A stretch of 64,000 bases of DNA, taken from NCBI GenBank assembly GCA_964019135.1, contig OZ025249.1:34547759-34611758 (forward strand), written 5' to 3'. Below, in pieces: positions 33,623 through 47,763 of this stretch; positions within the stretch are counted from its first letter, which is position 1, and every line of letters starts with the position of its first letter. The notes beneath the pieces were generated by a model. That model saw nothing but the letters and a program-made list of their open reading frames with translations. It was not told the DNA's origin and did no database searches. Made by a program: the position numbers and the translations under genes. Source of the DNA: Arenicola marina. Taxonomy: Eukaryota; Annelida; Polychaeta; Arenicolidae.

Positions 33623-34992
33623 ACTCGAATGTTCCGATGAATGATTGTCGCCATGTAAAAAGTTACGAGTGATTAACAGATTGGTGCATTGGCAGTTTAA
33701 GCCACTATTGTGCACTCATGGGCTCAATCGGGTCAGCAAAGCTACCAAAGTAAAATTTTATTGATGTGTATATTCAATATTTCGATTCACATTACAACTT
33801 CATCATTCGGCACTTTCGTTCAATATCCGCCATTTCATCAGTGGCCGGCGCGACAGCTCAGTGGGCTAGAGCGCTCGCATTGAGTTCACCTGAGAGCCTA
33901 ACGACACGTGGTTCGATGGTTCGAGCCCTGCTGTGGCCATGTCTGTGTGGTCGCTGGAATAAAGATCCCATGTCTTTCTTCGTAAAGAGTAAGGGACATA
34001 GCTCCACTTTCCCCCATTGACGCGATATGACCAAAAGTGGTTAAAGCGTCCTGAATAACCAACCAACCGCCATTTCATGACAATTTTAATCACACCATGG
34101 ATGCCTTTGGTACAATATGAAAGGAATAAAATCATCCAATTGAAATCAATAGTAATTTTTCGATTCTGCAACAGTTGTAATCACAAGACGAACAGTTGTT
34201 ATTGCAAGATTTCTCTCAATGCATATACTTATTGATTATTGTTCAGCTGGTATAGCACGGCTGGTCTTTTGCTTTTATTTCACGCTACGGAATTCAATCG
34301 TATTTTTTACAACCTTATACAAGTGAAGAAGATACTGACCACGAAAAAGAGAATTAACTGAATTGTGTGTGATTATTTTGGCACAATTAAGACGGGGTAC
34401 GCATTGAGTTCACCTGAGAGCCTAACGACACGTGGTTCGATGGTTCGAGCACTGCTGTGGCCATGTCTGTGTGGTCGCTGGAATAAAGATCCCATGTATT
34501 TCTTCGTAAAGAGTAAGGGACATGGCTCCACTCTCCCTTCCTTCTGCCATTGACGCGATATGACCAAAAGTGGTTAAAGCGTCCTGAATAACCAACCAAC
34601 CAACCAACCGCCATTTCATGACCATTTTAATCACACCATGTATGCCTTTGGTACAATATGAAAGGAATAAAATCATCCAATTGAAATCAATAGTAATTTT
34701 TCGATTCTGCAACAGTTGAAATCACAAGACGAACAGTTGTTATTGCAAGATTTCTCTCAATGCATATACTTATTGATCATTTTTCAGCTGGTATAGCACG
34801 GCTGGTCTTTTGCTTTTATTTCACGCTACGGAATACGGTGGATCAAATTCAATCGTATTTTTTACAACCTTATACAAGTGAAGAAGATACTGACCACGAA
34901 AAAGAGAATTAACTGCATTGTGTGTGATTATTTTGGCACAATTAAGACGGGGTTCAATTTAAGAGTTTACTATGGAATTCTTTCGTTCAGTG

Positions 34993-35063
34993 TCCCATAT
35001 GGTCTAGTGGTTAGGATTACTGCCTTCACGCAGGCGGCCCGGGTTCGATTCCCGGTGTGGGAG
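34993..35063 (+). pseudogene. tRNA-Glu with distinct anticodon-arm lesion
   Basis: 71 nt: the anticodon arm reads ACTGC-CTTCAC-GCAGG, one T lost from the loop and one stem base changed. It sits in a B-type unit but has a different lesion from the others. Confidence 0.7.
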
Positions 35064-35150
35064 CAGATATATTTTTTAGGCAGCAAATTCTTCAGTTATT
35101 TCAAATTAAGCCAAAGTTTAGCCTCAAATGGAAAACTTGACAGTACACGA

Positions 35151-35203
35151 ACACGCAACCTTCTGATCTGGAGTCAGACGCGCTACCGTTGCGCCACGGA
35201 GTC
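35151..35203 (-). pseudogene. tRNA-Trp, 3' end deleted
   Basis: Same truncation as 29843. Confidence 0.88.
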
Positions 35204-36026
35204 ACTCGAATGTTCCGATGAATGATTGTCGCCATGTGGAAAGTTACGAGTGATTAATAGATTGGTGCATTGGCGGTTTAAGCCACTATTGTGCACTCAT
35301 GGGCTCAATCGGGTCAGCAAAGTTACCGAAGCAAAATTTTATTGATGTGTATATTCAATATTTCGATTCACATTACAACTTCATCATTCGGCACTTTCGT
35401 TCAATATCCGCCATTTCATTAGTGGCCGGCGCGACAGCTCAGTGGGCTAGAGCGCTCGCATTGAGTTCACCTGAGAGCCTAACGACACGTGGTTCGATGG
35501 TTCGAGCACTGCTATGGCCATGTCTGTGTGGTCGCTGGAATAAAGATCCCATGTCTTTCTTCGTAAAGAGTAAGGGACATAGCTCCACTTTGCCCCATTG
35601 ACGCGATATGACCAAAAGTGGTTAAAGCGTCCTGAATAACCAACCAACCAACCAACCGCCATTTCATGACAATTTTAATCACACCATGGATGCCTTTGGT
35701 ACAATATGAAAGGAATAAAATCATCCAATTGAAATCAATAGTAATTTTTCGATTCTGCAACAGTTGTAATCACAAGACGAACAGTTGTTATTGCAAGATT
35801 TCTCTCAATGCATATACTTATTGATTATTGTTCAGCTGGTATAGCACGGCTGGTCTTTTGCTTTTATTTCACGCTACGGAATTCAATCGTATTTTTTACA
35901 ACCTTATACAAGTGAAGAAGATACTGACCACGAAAAAGAGAATTAACTGAATTGTGTGTGATTATTTTGGCACAATTAAGACGGGGTTCAAGTTAAGAGT
36001 TTACAATGGAATTCTTTCGTTCAGTG

Positions 36027-36098
36027 TCCCATATGGTCTAGTGGTTAGGATTCCTGCCTTTCACGCAGGCGGCCCGGGTTCGATTCCCGGTGTGGGAG
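36027..36098 (+). tRNA. tRNA-Glu(TTC)
   Basis: As 23793. Confidence 0.95.
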
Positions 36099-36200
36099 CA
36101 GATAGATTTTTTAGGCAGCAAACTCTTTAGTTATTTCAAATTAAGCCACTGTTTAGCCTCAAATGGAAAAGTTGACAGTAACAAATGGGAAAAAACCAAT

Positions 36201-36272
36201 TGACCCCGACGTGATTTGAACACGCAACCTTCTGATCTGGAGTCAGACGCGCTACCGTTGCGCCACGGAGTC
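36201..36272 (-). tRNA. tRNA-Trp(CCA)
   Basis: As 23967. Confidence 0.95.
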
Positions 36273-37099
36273 ACTCGCATGTTCCGATGAATGATTGTCG
36301 CCATGTGGAAAGTTACGAGTGATTAATAGATTGGTGCATTGGCGGTTTAAGCCACTATTGTGCACTCATGGGCTCAATCGGGTCAGCAAAGTTACCAAAG
36401 CAAAATGTTATTGATGTGTATATTCAATATTTCGATTCACATTACAACTTCATCATTCGGCACTTTCGTTCAATATCCGCCATTTCATTAGTGGCCGGCG
36501 CGACAGCTCAGTGGGCTAGAGCGCTCGCATTGAGTTCACCTGAGAGCCTAACGTCACGTGGTTCGATGGTTCGAGCACTGCTATGGCCATGTCTGTGTGG
36601 TCGCTGGAATAAAGATCCCATGTCTTTCTTCGTAAAGAGTAAGGGACATAGCTCCACTTTCCCCCATTGACGCGATATGACCAAAAGTGGTTAAAGCGTC
36701 CTGAATAACCAACCAACCAACCAACCAACCGCCATTTCATGACAATTTTAATCACACCATGGATGCCTTTGGTACAATATGAAAGGAATAAAATCATCCA
36801 ATTGAAATCAATAGTAATTTTTCGATTCTGCAACAGTTGTAATCACAAGACGAACAGTTGTTATTGCAAGATTTCTCTCAATGCATATACTTATTGATTA
36901 TTGTTCAGCTGGTATAGCACGGCTGGTCTTTTGCTTTTATTTCACGCTACGGAATTCAATCGTATTTTTTACAACCTTATACAAGTGAAGAAGATACTGA
37001 CCACGAAAAAGAGAATTAACTGAATTGTGTGTGATTATTTTGGCACAATTAAGACGGGGTTCAAGTTAAGAGTTTACAATGGAATTCTTTCGTTCAGTG

Positions 37100-37171
37100 T
37101 CCCATATGGTCTAGTGGTTAGGATTCCTGCCTTTCACGCAGGCGGCCCGGGTTCGATTCCCGGTGTGGGAG
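37100..37171 (+). tRNA. tRNA-Glu(TTC)
   Basis: As 23793. Confidence 0.95.
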
Positions 37172-37273
37172 CAGATATATTTTTTAGGCAGCAAACTCTT
37201 TAGTTATTTCAAATTAAGCCACTGTTTAGCCTCAAATGGAAAAGTTGACAGTAACAAATGGGAAAAAACCAAT

Positions 37274-37345
37274 TGACCCCGACGTGATTTGAACACGCAA
37301 ACTTCTGATCTGGAGTCAGACGCGCTACCGTTGCGCCACGGAGTC
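37274..37345 (-). tRNA. tRNA-Trp(CCA), variable-loop variant
   Basis: AAGTTTGC replaces AAGGTTGC in the variable loop, shared with 39416. Confidence 0.9.
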
Positions 37346-38168
37346 ACTCGCATGTTCCGATGAATGATTGTCGCCATGTGGAAAGTTACGAGTGATTAAT
37401 AGATTGGTGCATTGGCGGTTTAAGCCACTATTGTGCACTCATGGGCTCAATCGGGTCAGCAAAGTTACCAAAGCAAAATGTTATTGATGTGTATATTCAA
37501 TATTTCGATTCACATTACAACTTCATCATTCGGCACTTTCGTTCAATATCCGCCATTTCATTAGTGGCCGGCGCGACAGCTCAGTGGGCTAGAGCGCTCG
37601 CATTGAGTTCACCTGAGAGCCTAACGACACGTGGTTCGATGGTTCGAGCACTGCTATGGCCATGTCTGTGTGGTCGCTGGAATAAAGATCCCATGTCTTT
37701 CTTCGTAAAGAGTAAGGGACATAGCTCCACTTTCCCCCATTGACGCGATATGACCAAAAGTGGTTAAAGCGTCCTGAATAACCAACCAACCAACCAACCG
37801 CCATTTCATGACAATTTTAATCACACCATGTATGCTTTTGGTACAATATGAAAGGAATAAAATCATCCAATTGAAATCAATAGTAATTTTTCGATTCTGC
37901 AACAGTTGTAATCACAAGACGAACAGTTGTTATTGCAAGATTTCTCTCAATGCATATACTTATTGATTATTGTTCAGCTGGTATAGCACGGCTGGTCTTT
38001 TGCTTTTATTTCACGCTACGGAATTCAATCGTATTTTTTACAACCTTATACAAGTGAAGAAGATACTGACCACGAAAAAGAGAATTAACTGAATTGTGTG
38101 TGATTATTTTGGCACAATTAAGACGGGGTTCAAGTTAAGAGTTTACAATGGAATTCTTTCGTTCAGTG

Positions 38169-38240
38169 TCCCATATGGTCTAGTGGTTAGGATTCCTGCC
38201 TTTCACGCAGGCGGCCCGGGTTCGATTCCCGGTGTGGGAG
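38169..38240 (+). tRNA. tRNA-Glu(TTC)
   Basis: As 23793. Confidence 0.95.
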
Positions 38241-38342
38241 CAGATAGATTTTTTAGGCAGCAAACTCTTTAGTTATTTCAAATTAAGCCAAAGTTTAGCC
38301 TCAAATGGAAAAGTTGACAGTAACAAATGGGAAAAACCCAAT

Positions 38343-38414
38343 TGACCCCGACGTGATTTGAACACGCAACCTTCTGATCTGGAGTCAGACGCGCTACCGT
38401 TGCGCCACGGAGTC
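38343..38414 (-). tRNA. tRNA-Trp(CCA)
   Basis: As 23967, but the terminator run is T5 rather than T6. Confidence 0.94.
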
Positions 38415-39241
38415 ACTCGAATGTTCCGATGAATGATTGTCGCCATGTGGAAAGTTACGAGTGATTAACAGATTGGTGCATTGGCAGTTTAAGCCACTAT
38501 TGTGCACTCATGGGCTCAATCGGGTCAGCAAAGCTACCAAAGTAAAATTTTATTGATGTGTATATTCAATATTTCGATTCACATTACAACTTCATCATTC
38601 GGCACTTTCGTTCAATATCCGCCATTTCATCAGTGGCCGGCGCGACAGCTCAGTGGGCTAGAGCGCTCGCATTGAGTTCACCTGAGAGCCTAACGACACG
38701 TGGTTCGATGGTTCGAGCCCTGCTGTGGCCATGTCTGTGTGGTCGCTGGAATAAAGATCCCATGTCTTTCTTCGTAAAGAGTAAGGGACATAGCTCCACT
38801 TTCCCCCATTGACGCGATATGACCAAAAGTGGTTAAAGCGTCCTGAATAACCAACCAACCAACCAACCAACCGCCATTTCATGACAATTTTAATCACACC
38901 ATGGATGCCTTTGGTGCAATATGAAAGGAATAAAATCATCCAATTGAAATCAATAGTAATTTTTCGATTCTGCAACAGTTGTAATCACAAGACGAACAGT
39001 TGTTATTGCAAGATTTCTCTCAATGCATATACTTATTGATTATTGTTCAGCTGGTATAGCACGGCTGGTCTTTTGCTTTTATTTCACGCTACGGAATTCA
39101 ATCGTATTTTTTACAACCTTATACAAGTGAAGAAGATACTGACCACGAAAAAGAGAATTAACTGAATTGTGTGTGATTATTTTGGCACAATTAAGACGGG
39201 GTTCAAGTTAAGAGTTTACAATGGAATTCTTTCGTTCAGTG

Positions 39242-39313
39242 TCCCATATGGTCTAGTGGTTAGGATTCCTGCCTTTCACGCAGGCGGCCCGGGTTCGATT
39301 CCCGGTGTGGGAG
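39242..39313 (+). tRNA. tRNA-Glu(TTC)
   Basis: As 23793. Confidence 0.95.
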
Positions 39314-39415
39314 CAGATATATTTTTTAGGCAGCAAACTCTTTAGTTATTTCAAATTAAGCCACTGTTTAGCCTCAAATGGAAAAGTTGACAGTAACAAA
39401 TGGGAAAAAACCAAT

Positions 39416-39487
39416 TGACCCCGACGTGATTTGAACACGCAAACTTCTGATCTGGAGTCAGACGCGCTACCGTTGCGCCACGGAGTC
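39416..39487 (-). tRNA. tRNA-Trp(CCA), variable-loop variant
   Basis: Same variant as 37274, at +2,142 bp. Confidence 0.9.
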
Positions 39488-40310
39488 ACTCGCATGTTCC
39501 GATGAATGATTGTCGCCATGTGGAAAGTTACGAGTGATTAATAGATTGGTGCATTGGCGGTTTAAGCCACTATTGTGCACTCATGGGCTCAATCGGGTCA
39601 GCAAAGTTACCAAAGCAAAATGTTATTGATGTGTATATTCAATATTTCGATTCACATTACAACTTCATCATTCGGCACTTTCGTTCAATATCCGCCATTT
39701 CATTAGTGGCCGGCGCGACAGCTCAGTGGGCTAGAGCGCTCGCATTGAGTTCACCTGAGAGCCTAACGACACGTGGTTCGATGGTTCGAGCACTGCTATG
39801 GCCATGTCTGTGTGGTCGCTGGAATAAAGATCCCATGTCTTTCTTCGTAAAGAGTAAGGGACATAGCTCCACTTTCCCCCATTGACGCGATATGACCAAA
39901 AGTGGTTAAAGCGTCCTGAATAACCAACCAACCAACCAACCGCCATTTCATGACAATTTTAATCACACCATGTATGCTTTTGGTACAATATGAAAGGAAT
40001 AAAATCATCCAATTGAAATCAATAGTAATTTTTCGATTCTGCAACAGTTGTAATCACAAGACGAACAGTTGTTATTGCAAGATTTCTCTCAATGCATATA
40101 CTTATTGATTATTGTTCAGCTGGTATAGCACGGCTGGTCTTTTGCTTTTATTTCACGCTACGGAATTCAATCGTATTTTTTACAACCTTATACAAGTGAA
40201 GAAGATACTGACCACGAAAAAGAGAATTAACTGAATTGTGTGTGATTATTTTGGCACAATTAAGACGGGGTTCAAGTTAAGAGTTTACAATGGAATTCTT
40301 TCGTTCAGTG

Positions 40311-40382
40311 TCCCATATGGTCTAGTGGTTAGGATTCCTGCCTTTCACGCAGGCGGCCCGGGTTCGATTCCCGGTGTGGGAG
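40311..40382 (+). tRNA. tRNA-Glu(TTC)
   Basis: As 23793. Confidence 0.95.
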
Positions 40383-40484
40383 CAGATAGATTTTTTAGGC
40401 AGCAAACTCTTTAGTTATTTCAAATTAAGCCAAAGTTTAGCCTCAAATGGAAAAGTTGACAGTAACAAATGGGAAAAACCCAAT

Positions 40485-40556
40485 TGACCCCGACGTGATT
40501 TGAACACGCAACCTTCTGATCTGGAGTCAGACGCGCTACCGTTGCGCCACGGAGTC
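40485..40556 (-). tRNA. tRNA-Trp(CCA)
   Basis: As 23967, terminator run T5. Confidence 0.94.
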
Positions 40557-41379
40557 ACTCGAATGTTCCGATGAATGATTGTCGCCATGTGGAAAGTTAC
40601 GAGTGATTAACAGATTGGTGCATTGGCAGTTTAAGCCACTATTGTGCACTCATGGGCTCAATCGGGTCAGCAAAGCTACCAAAGTAAAATTTTATTGATG
40701 TGTATATTCAATATTTCGATTCACATTACAACTTCATCATTCGGCACTTTCGTTCAATATCCGCCATTTCATCAGTGGCCGGCGCGACAGCTCAGTGGGC
40801 TAGAGCGCTCGCATTGAGTTCACCTGAGAGCCTAACGACACGTGGTTCGATGGTTCGAGCCCTGCTGTGGCCATGTCTGTGTGGTCGCTGGAATAAAGAT
40901 CCCATGTCTTTCTTCGTAAAGAGTAAGGGACATAGCTCCACTTTCCCCCATTGACGTGATATGACCAAACGTGGTTAAAGCGTCCTGAATAACCAACCAA
41001 CCAACCAACCGCCATTTCATGACAATTTTAATCACACCATGGATGCCTTTGGTACAATATGAAAGGAATAAAATCATCCAATTGAAATCAATAGTAATTT
41101 TTCGATTCTGCAACAGTTGTAATCACAAGACGAACAGTTGTTATTGCAAGATTTCTCTCAATGCATATACTTATTGATTATTGTTCAGCTGGTATAGCAC
41201 GGCTGGTCTTTTGCTTTTATTTCACGCTACGGAATTCAATCGTATTTTTTACAACCTTATACAAGTGAAGAAGATACTGACCACGAAAAAGAGAATTAAC
41301 TGAATTGTGTGTGATTATTTTGGCACAATTAAGACGGGGTTCAAGTTAAGAGTTTACAATGGAATTCTTTCGTTCAGTG

Positions 41380-41451
41380 TCCCATATGGTCTAGTGGTTA
41401 GGATTCCTGCCTTTCACGCAGGCGGCCCGGGTTCGATTCCCGGTGTGGGAG
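41380..41451 (+). tRNA. tRNA-Glu(TTC)
   Basis: As 23793. Confidence 0.95.
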
Positions 41452-41553
41452 CAGATATATTTTTTAGGCAGGACACTCTTTAGTTATTTCAAATTAAGCC
41501 ACTGTTTAGCCTCAAATGGAAAAGTTGACAGTAACAAATGGGAAAAAACCAAT

Positions 41554-41625
41554 TGACCCCGACGTGATTTGAACACGCAACCTTCTGATCTGGAGTCAGA
41601 CGCGCTACCGTTGCGCCACGGAGTC
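41554..41625 (-). tRNA. tRNA-Trp(CCA)
   Basis: As 23967. Confidence 0.95.
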
Positions 41626-42445
41626 ACTCGAATGTTCCGATGAATGATTGTCGCCATGTGGAAAGTTACGAGTGATTAATAGATTGGTGCATTGGCGGTT
41701 TAAGCCACTATTGTGCACTCATGGGCTCAATCGGGTCAGCAAAGTTACCAAAGCAAAATGTTATTGATGTGTATATTCAATATTTCGATTCACATTACAA
41801 CTTCATCATTCGGCACTTTCGTTCAATATCCGCCATTTCATTAGTGGCCGGCGCGACAGCTCAGTGGGCTAGAGCGCTCGCATTGAGTTCACCTGAGAGC
41901 CTAACGACACGTGGTTCGATGGTTCGAGCACTGCTATGGCCATGTCTGTGTGGTCGCTGGAATAAAGATCCCATGTCTTTCTTCGTAAAGAGTAAGGGAC
42001 ATAGCTCCACTTTCCCCCATTGACGCGATATGACCAAAAGTGGCTAAAAGCGTCCTGAATAACCAACCAACCAACCGCCATTTCATGACAATTTTAATCA
42101 CACCATGTATGCTTTTGGTACAATATGAAAGGAATAAAATCATCCAATTGAAATCAATAGTAATTTTTCGATTCTGCAACAGTTGTAATCACAAGACGAA
42201 CAGTTGTTATTGCAAGATTTCTCTCAATGCATATACTTATTGATTATTGTTCAGCTGGTATAGCACGGCTGGTCTTTTGCTTTTATTTCACGCTACGGAA
42301 TTCAATCGTATTTTTTACAACCTTATACAAGTGAAGAAGATACTGACCACGAAAAAGAGAATTAACTGAATTGTGTGTGATTATTTTGGCACAATTAAGA
42401 CCGGGTTCAAGTTAAGAGTTTACAATGGAATTCTTTCGTTCAGTG

Positions 42446-42517
42446 TCCCATATGGTCTAGTGGTTAGGATTCCTGCCTTTCACGCAGGCGGCCCGGGTTC
42501 GATTCCCGGTGTGGGAG
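42446..42517 (+). tRNA. tRNA-Glu(TTC)
   Basis: As 23793. Confidence 0.95.
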
Positions 42518-42619
42518 CAGATATATTTTTTAGACAGCAAACTCTTTAGTTATTTCAAATTAAGCCACTGTTTAGCCTCAAATGGAAAAGTTGACAGTAA
42601 CAAATGGGAAAAAACCAAT

Positions 42620-42691
42620 TGACCCCGACGTGATTTGAACACGCAACCTTCTGATCTGGAGTCAGACGCGCTACCGTTGCGCCACGGAGTC
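42620..42691 (-). tRNA. tRNA-Trp(CCA)
   Basis: As 23967. Confidence 0.95.
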
Positions 42692-43528
42692 ACTCGGATG
42701 TTCCGATGAATGATTGTCGCCATGTGGAAAGTTACGAGTGATTAATAGATTGGTGCATTGGCGGTTTAAGCCACTATTGTGCACTCATGGGCTCAATCGG
42801 GTCAGCAAAGTTACCAAAGCAAAATGTTTTTGATGTGTATATTCAATATTTCGATTCACATTACAACTTCATCATTCGGCACTTTCGTTCAATATCCGCC
42901 ATTTCATTAGTGGCCGGCGCGACAGCTCAGTGGGCTAGAGCGCTCGCATTGAGTTCACCTGAGAGCCTAACGACACGTGGTTCGATGGTTCGAGCACTGC
43001 TGTGGCCATGTCTGTGTGGTCGCTGGAATAAAGATCCCATGTCTTTCTTCGTAAAGAGTAAGGGACATAGCTCCACTTTCCCCCATTGACGCGATATGAC
43101 CAAAAGTGGTTAAAGCGTCCTGAATAACCAACCAACCAACCAACCGCCATTTCATGACCATTTTAATCACACCATGTATGCCTTTGGTACAATATGAAAG
43201 GAATAAAATCATCCAATTGAAATCAATAGTAATTTGTCGATTCTGCAACAGTTGAAATCACAAGACGAACAGTTGTTATTGCAAGATTTCTCTCAATGCA
43301 TATACTTATTGATTATTGTTCAGCTGGTATAGCACGGCTGGTCTTTTGCTTTTATTTCACGCTACGGAATACGGTGGATCAAATTCAATCGTATTTTTTA
43401 CAACCTTATACAAGTGAAGAAGATACTGACCACGAAAAAGAGAATTAACTGCATTGTGTGTGATTATTTTGGCACAATTAAGACGGGGTTCAAGTTAAGA
43501 GTTTACTATGGAATTCTTTCGTTCAGTG

Positions 43529-43599
43529 TCTCATATGGTCTAGTGGTTAGGATTCTGCCTTTCACGCAGGCGGCCCGGGTTCGATTCCCGGTGTGGGAG
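43529..43599 (+). tRNA. tRNA-Glu(TTC), B type
   Basis: 1-nt deletion and TCTCATA acceptor as at 29685. Confidence 0.6.
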
Positions 43600-43686
43600 C
43601 AGATATAGTTTTTAGGCAGCAAACTCTTTAGTTATTTCAAATTAAGCCACTGTTTAGCCTCAAATGGAAAAGTTGACAGTACACGA

Positions 43687-43739
43687 ACACGCAACCTTCT
43701 GATCTGGAGTCAGACGCGCTACCGTTGCGCCACGGAGTC
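43687..43739 (-). pseudogene. tRNA-Trp, 3' end deleted
   Basis: Same truncation as 29843. Confidence 0.88.
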
Positions 43740-44559
43740 ACTCGAATGTTCCGATGAATGATTGTCGCCATGTGGAAAGTTACGAGTGATTAATAGATTG
43801 GTGCATTGGCGGTTTAAGCCACTATTGTGCACTCATGGGCTCAATCGGGTCAGCAAAGTTACCAAAGCAAAATGTTATTGATGTGTATATTCAATATTTC
43901 GATTCACATTACAACTTCATCATTCGGCACTTTCGTTCAATATCCGCCATTTCATTAGTGGCCGGCGCGACAGCTCAGTGGGCTAGAGCGCTCGCATTGA
44001 GTTCACCTGAGAGCCTAACGACACGTGGTTCGATGGTTCGAGCACTGCTATGGCCATGTCTGTGTGGTCGCTGGAATAAAGATCCCATGTCTTTCTTCGT
44101 AAAGAGTAAGGGACATAGCTCCACTTTCCCCCATTGACGCGATATGACCAAAAGTGGCTAAAAGCGTCCTGAATAACCAACCAACCAACCGCCATTTCAT
44201 GACAATTTTAATCACACCATGTATGCTTTTGGTACAATATGAAAGGAATAAAATCATCCAATTGAAATCAATAGTAATTTTTCGATTCTGCAACAGTTGT
44301 AATCACAAGACGAACAGTTGTTATTGCAAGATTTCTCTCAATGCATATACTTATTGATTATTGTTCAGCTGGTATAGCACGGCTGGTCTTTTGCTTTTAT
44401 TTCACGCTACGGAATTCAATGGTATTTTTTACAACCTTATACAAGTGAAGAAGATACTGACCACGAAAAAGAGAATTAACTGAATTGTGTGTGATTATTT
44501 TGGCACAATTAAGACCGGGTTCAAGTTAAGAGTTTACAATGGAATTCTTTCGTTCAGTG

Positions 44560-44631
44560 TCCCATATGGTCTAGTGGTTAGGATTCCTGCCTTTCACGCA
44601 GGCGGCCCGGGTTCGATTCCCGGTGTGGGAG
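44560..44631 (+). tRNA. tRNA-Glu(TTC)
   Basis: As 23793. Confidence 0.95.
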
Positions 44632-44733
44632 CAGATATATTTTTTAGACAGCAAACTCTTTAGTTATTTCAAATTAAGCCACTGTTTAGCCTCAAATGGA
44701 AAAGTTGACAGTAACAAATGGGAAAAAACCAAT

Positions 44734-44805
44734 TGACCCCGACGTGATTTGAACACGCAACCTTCTGATCTGGAGTCAGACGCGCTACCGTTGCGCCACG
44801 GAGTC
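44734..44805 (-). tRNA. tRNA-Trp(CCA)
   Basis: As 23967. Confidence 0.95.
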
Positions 44806-45628
44806 ACTCGGATGTTCCGATGAATGATTGTCGCCATGTGGAAAGTTACGAGTGATTAATAGATTGGTGCATTGGCGGTTTAAGCCACTATTGTGCACTC
44901 ATGGGCTCAATCGGGTCAGCAAAGTTACCAAAGCAAAATGTTTTTGATGTGTATATTCAATATTTCGATTCACATTACAACTTCATCATTCGGCACTTTC
45001 GTTCAATATCCGCCATTTCATTAGTGGCCGGCGCGACAGCTCAGTGGGCTAGAGCGCTCGCATTGAGTTCACCTGAGAGCCTAACGACACGTGGTTCGAT
45101 GGTTCGAGCACTGCTGTGGCCATGTCTGTGTGGTCGCTGGAATAAAGATCCCATGTCTTTCTTCGTAAAGAGTAAGGGACATAGCTCCACTTTCCCCCAT
45201 TGACGCGATATGACCAAAAGTGGTTAAAGCGTCCTGAATAACCAACCAACCAACCAACCGCCATTTCATGACAATTTTAATCACACCATGTATGCTTTTG
45301 GTACAATATGAAAGGAATAAAATCATCCAATTGAAATCAATAGTAATTTTTCGATTCTGCAACAGTTGTAATCACAAGACGAACAGTTGTTATTGCAAGA
45401 TTTCTCTCAATGCATATACTTATTGATTATTGTTCAGCTGGTATAGCACGGCTGGTCTTTTGCTTTTATTTCACGCTACGGAATTCAATCGTATTTTTTA
45501 CAACCTTATACAAGTGAAGAAGATACTGACCACGAAAAAGAGAATTAACTGAATTGTGTGTGATTATTTTGGCACAATTAAGACGGGGTTCAAGTTAAGA
45601 GTTTACAATGGAATTCTTTCGTTCAGTG

Positions 45629-45700
45629 TCCCATATGGTCTAGTGGTTAGGATTCCTGCCTTTCACGCAGGCGGCCCGGGTTCGATTCCCGGTGTGGGAG
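45629..45700 (+). tRNA. tRNA-Glu(TTC)
   Basis: As 23793. Confidence 0.95.
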
Positions 45701-45802
45701 CAGATAGATTTTTTAGGCAGCAAACTCTTTAGTTATTTCAAATTAAGCCAAAGTTTAGCCTCAAATGGAAAAGTTGACAGTAACAAATGGGAAAAACCCA
45801 AT

Positions 45803-45874
45803 TGACCCCGACGTGATTTGAACACGCAACCTTCTGATCTGGAGTCAGACGCGCTACCGTTGCGCCACGGAGTC
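45803..45874 (-). tRNA. tRNA-Trp(CCA)
   Basis: As 23967, terminator run T5. Confidence 0.94.
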
Positions 45875-46697
45875 ACTCGAATGTTCCGATGAATGATTGT
45901 CGCCATGTGGAAAGTTACGAGTGATTAACAGATTGGTGCATTGGCAGTTTAAGCCACTATTGTGCACTCATGGGCTCAATCGGGTCAGCAAAGCTACCAA
46001 AGTAAAATTTTATTGATGTGTATATTCAATATTTCGATTCACATTACAACTTCATCATTCGGCACTTTCGTTCAATATCCGCCATTTCATCAGTGGCCGG
46101 CGCGACAGCTCAGTGGGCTAGAGCGCTCGCATTGAGTTCACCTGAGAGCCTAACGACACGTGGTTCGATGGTTCGAGCCCTGCTGTGGCCATGTCTGTGT
46201 GGTCGCTGGAATAAAGATCCCATGTCTTTCTTCGTAAAGAGTAAGGGACATAGCTCCACTTTCCCCCATTGACGTGATATGACCAAACGTGGTTAAAGCG
46301 TCCTGAATAACCAACCAACCAACCAACCGCCATTTCATGACAATTTTAATCACACCATGGATGCCTTTGGTACAATATGAAAGGAATAAAATCATCCAAT
46401 TGAAATCAATAGTAATTTTTCGATTCTGCAACAGTTGTAATCACAAGACGAACAGTTGTTATTGCAAGATTTCTCTCAATGCATATACTTATTGATTATT
46501 GTTCAGCTGGTATAGCACGGCTGGTCTTTTGCTTTTATTTCACGCTACGGAATTCAATCGTATTTTTTACAACCTTATACAAGTGAAGAAGATACTGACC
46601 ACGAAAAAGAGAATTAACTGAATTGTGTGTGATTATTTTGGCACAATTAAGACGGGGTTCAAGTTAAGAGTTTACAATGGAATTCTTTCGTTCAGTG

Positions 46698-46769
46698 TCC
46701 CATATGGTCTAGTGGTTAGGATTCCTGCCTTTCACGCAGGCGGCCCGGGTTCGATTCCCGGTGTGGGAG
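46698..46769 (+). tRNA. tRNA-Glu(TTC)
   Basis: As 23793; copy of 41380 at +5,318 bp. Confidence 0.95.
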
Positions 46770-46871
46770 CAGATATATTTTTTAGGCAGGACACTCTTTA
46801 GTTATTTCAAATTAAGCCACTGTTTAGCCTCAAATGGAAAAGTTGACAGTAACAAATGGGAAAAAACCAAT

Positions 46872-46943
46872 TGACCCCGACGTGATTTGAACACGCAACC
46901 TTCTGATCTGGAGTCAGACGCGCTACCGTTGCGCCACGGAGTC
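46872..46943 (-). tRNA. tRNA-Trp(CCA)
   Basis: As 23967; copy of 41554 at +5,318 bp. Confidence 0.95.
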
Positions 46944-47763
46944 ACTCGAATGTTCCGATGAATGATTGTCGCCATGTGGAAAGTTACGAGTGATTAATAG
47001 ATTGGTGCATTGGCGGTTTAAGCCACTATTGTGCACTCATGGGCTCAATCGGGTCAGCAAAGTTACCAAAGCAAAATGTTATTGATGTGTATATTCAATA
47101 TTTCGATTCACATTACAACTTCATCATTCGGCACTTTCGTTCAATATCCGCCATTTCATTAGTGGCCGGCGCGACAGCTCAGTGGGCTAGAGCGCTCGCA
47201 TTGAGTTCACCTGAGAGCCTAACGACACGTGGTTCGATGGTTCGAGCACTGCTATGGCCATGTCTGTGTGGTCGCTGGAATAAAGATCCCATGTCTTTCT
47301 TCGTAAAGAGTAAGGGACATAGCTCCACTTTCCCCCATTGACGCGATATGACCAAAAGTGGCTAAAAGCGTCCTGAATAACCAACCAACCAACCGCCATT
47401 TCATGACAATTTTAATCACACCATGTATGCTTTTGGTACAATATGAAAGGAATAAAATCATCCAATTGAAATCAATAGTAATTTTTCGATTCTGCAACAG
47501 TTGTAATCACAAGACGAACAGTTGTTATTGCAAGATTTCTCTCAATGCATATACTTATTGATTATTGTTCAGCTGGTATAGCACGGCTGGTCTTTTGCTT
47601 TTATTTCACGCTACGGAATTCAATCGTATTTTTTACAACCTTATACAAGTGAAGAAGATACTGACCACGAAAAAGAGAATTAACTGAATTGTGTGTGATT
47701 ATTTTGGCACAATTAAGACCGGGTTCAAGTTAAGAGTTTACAATGGAATTCTTTCGTTCAGTG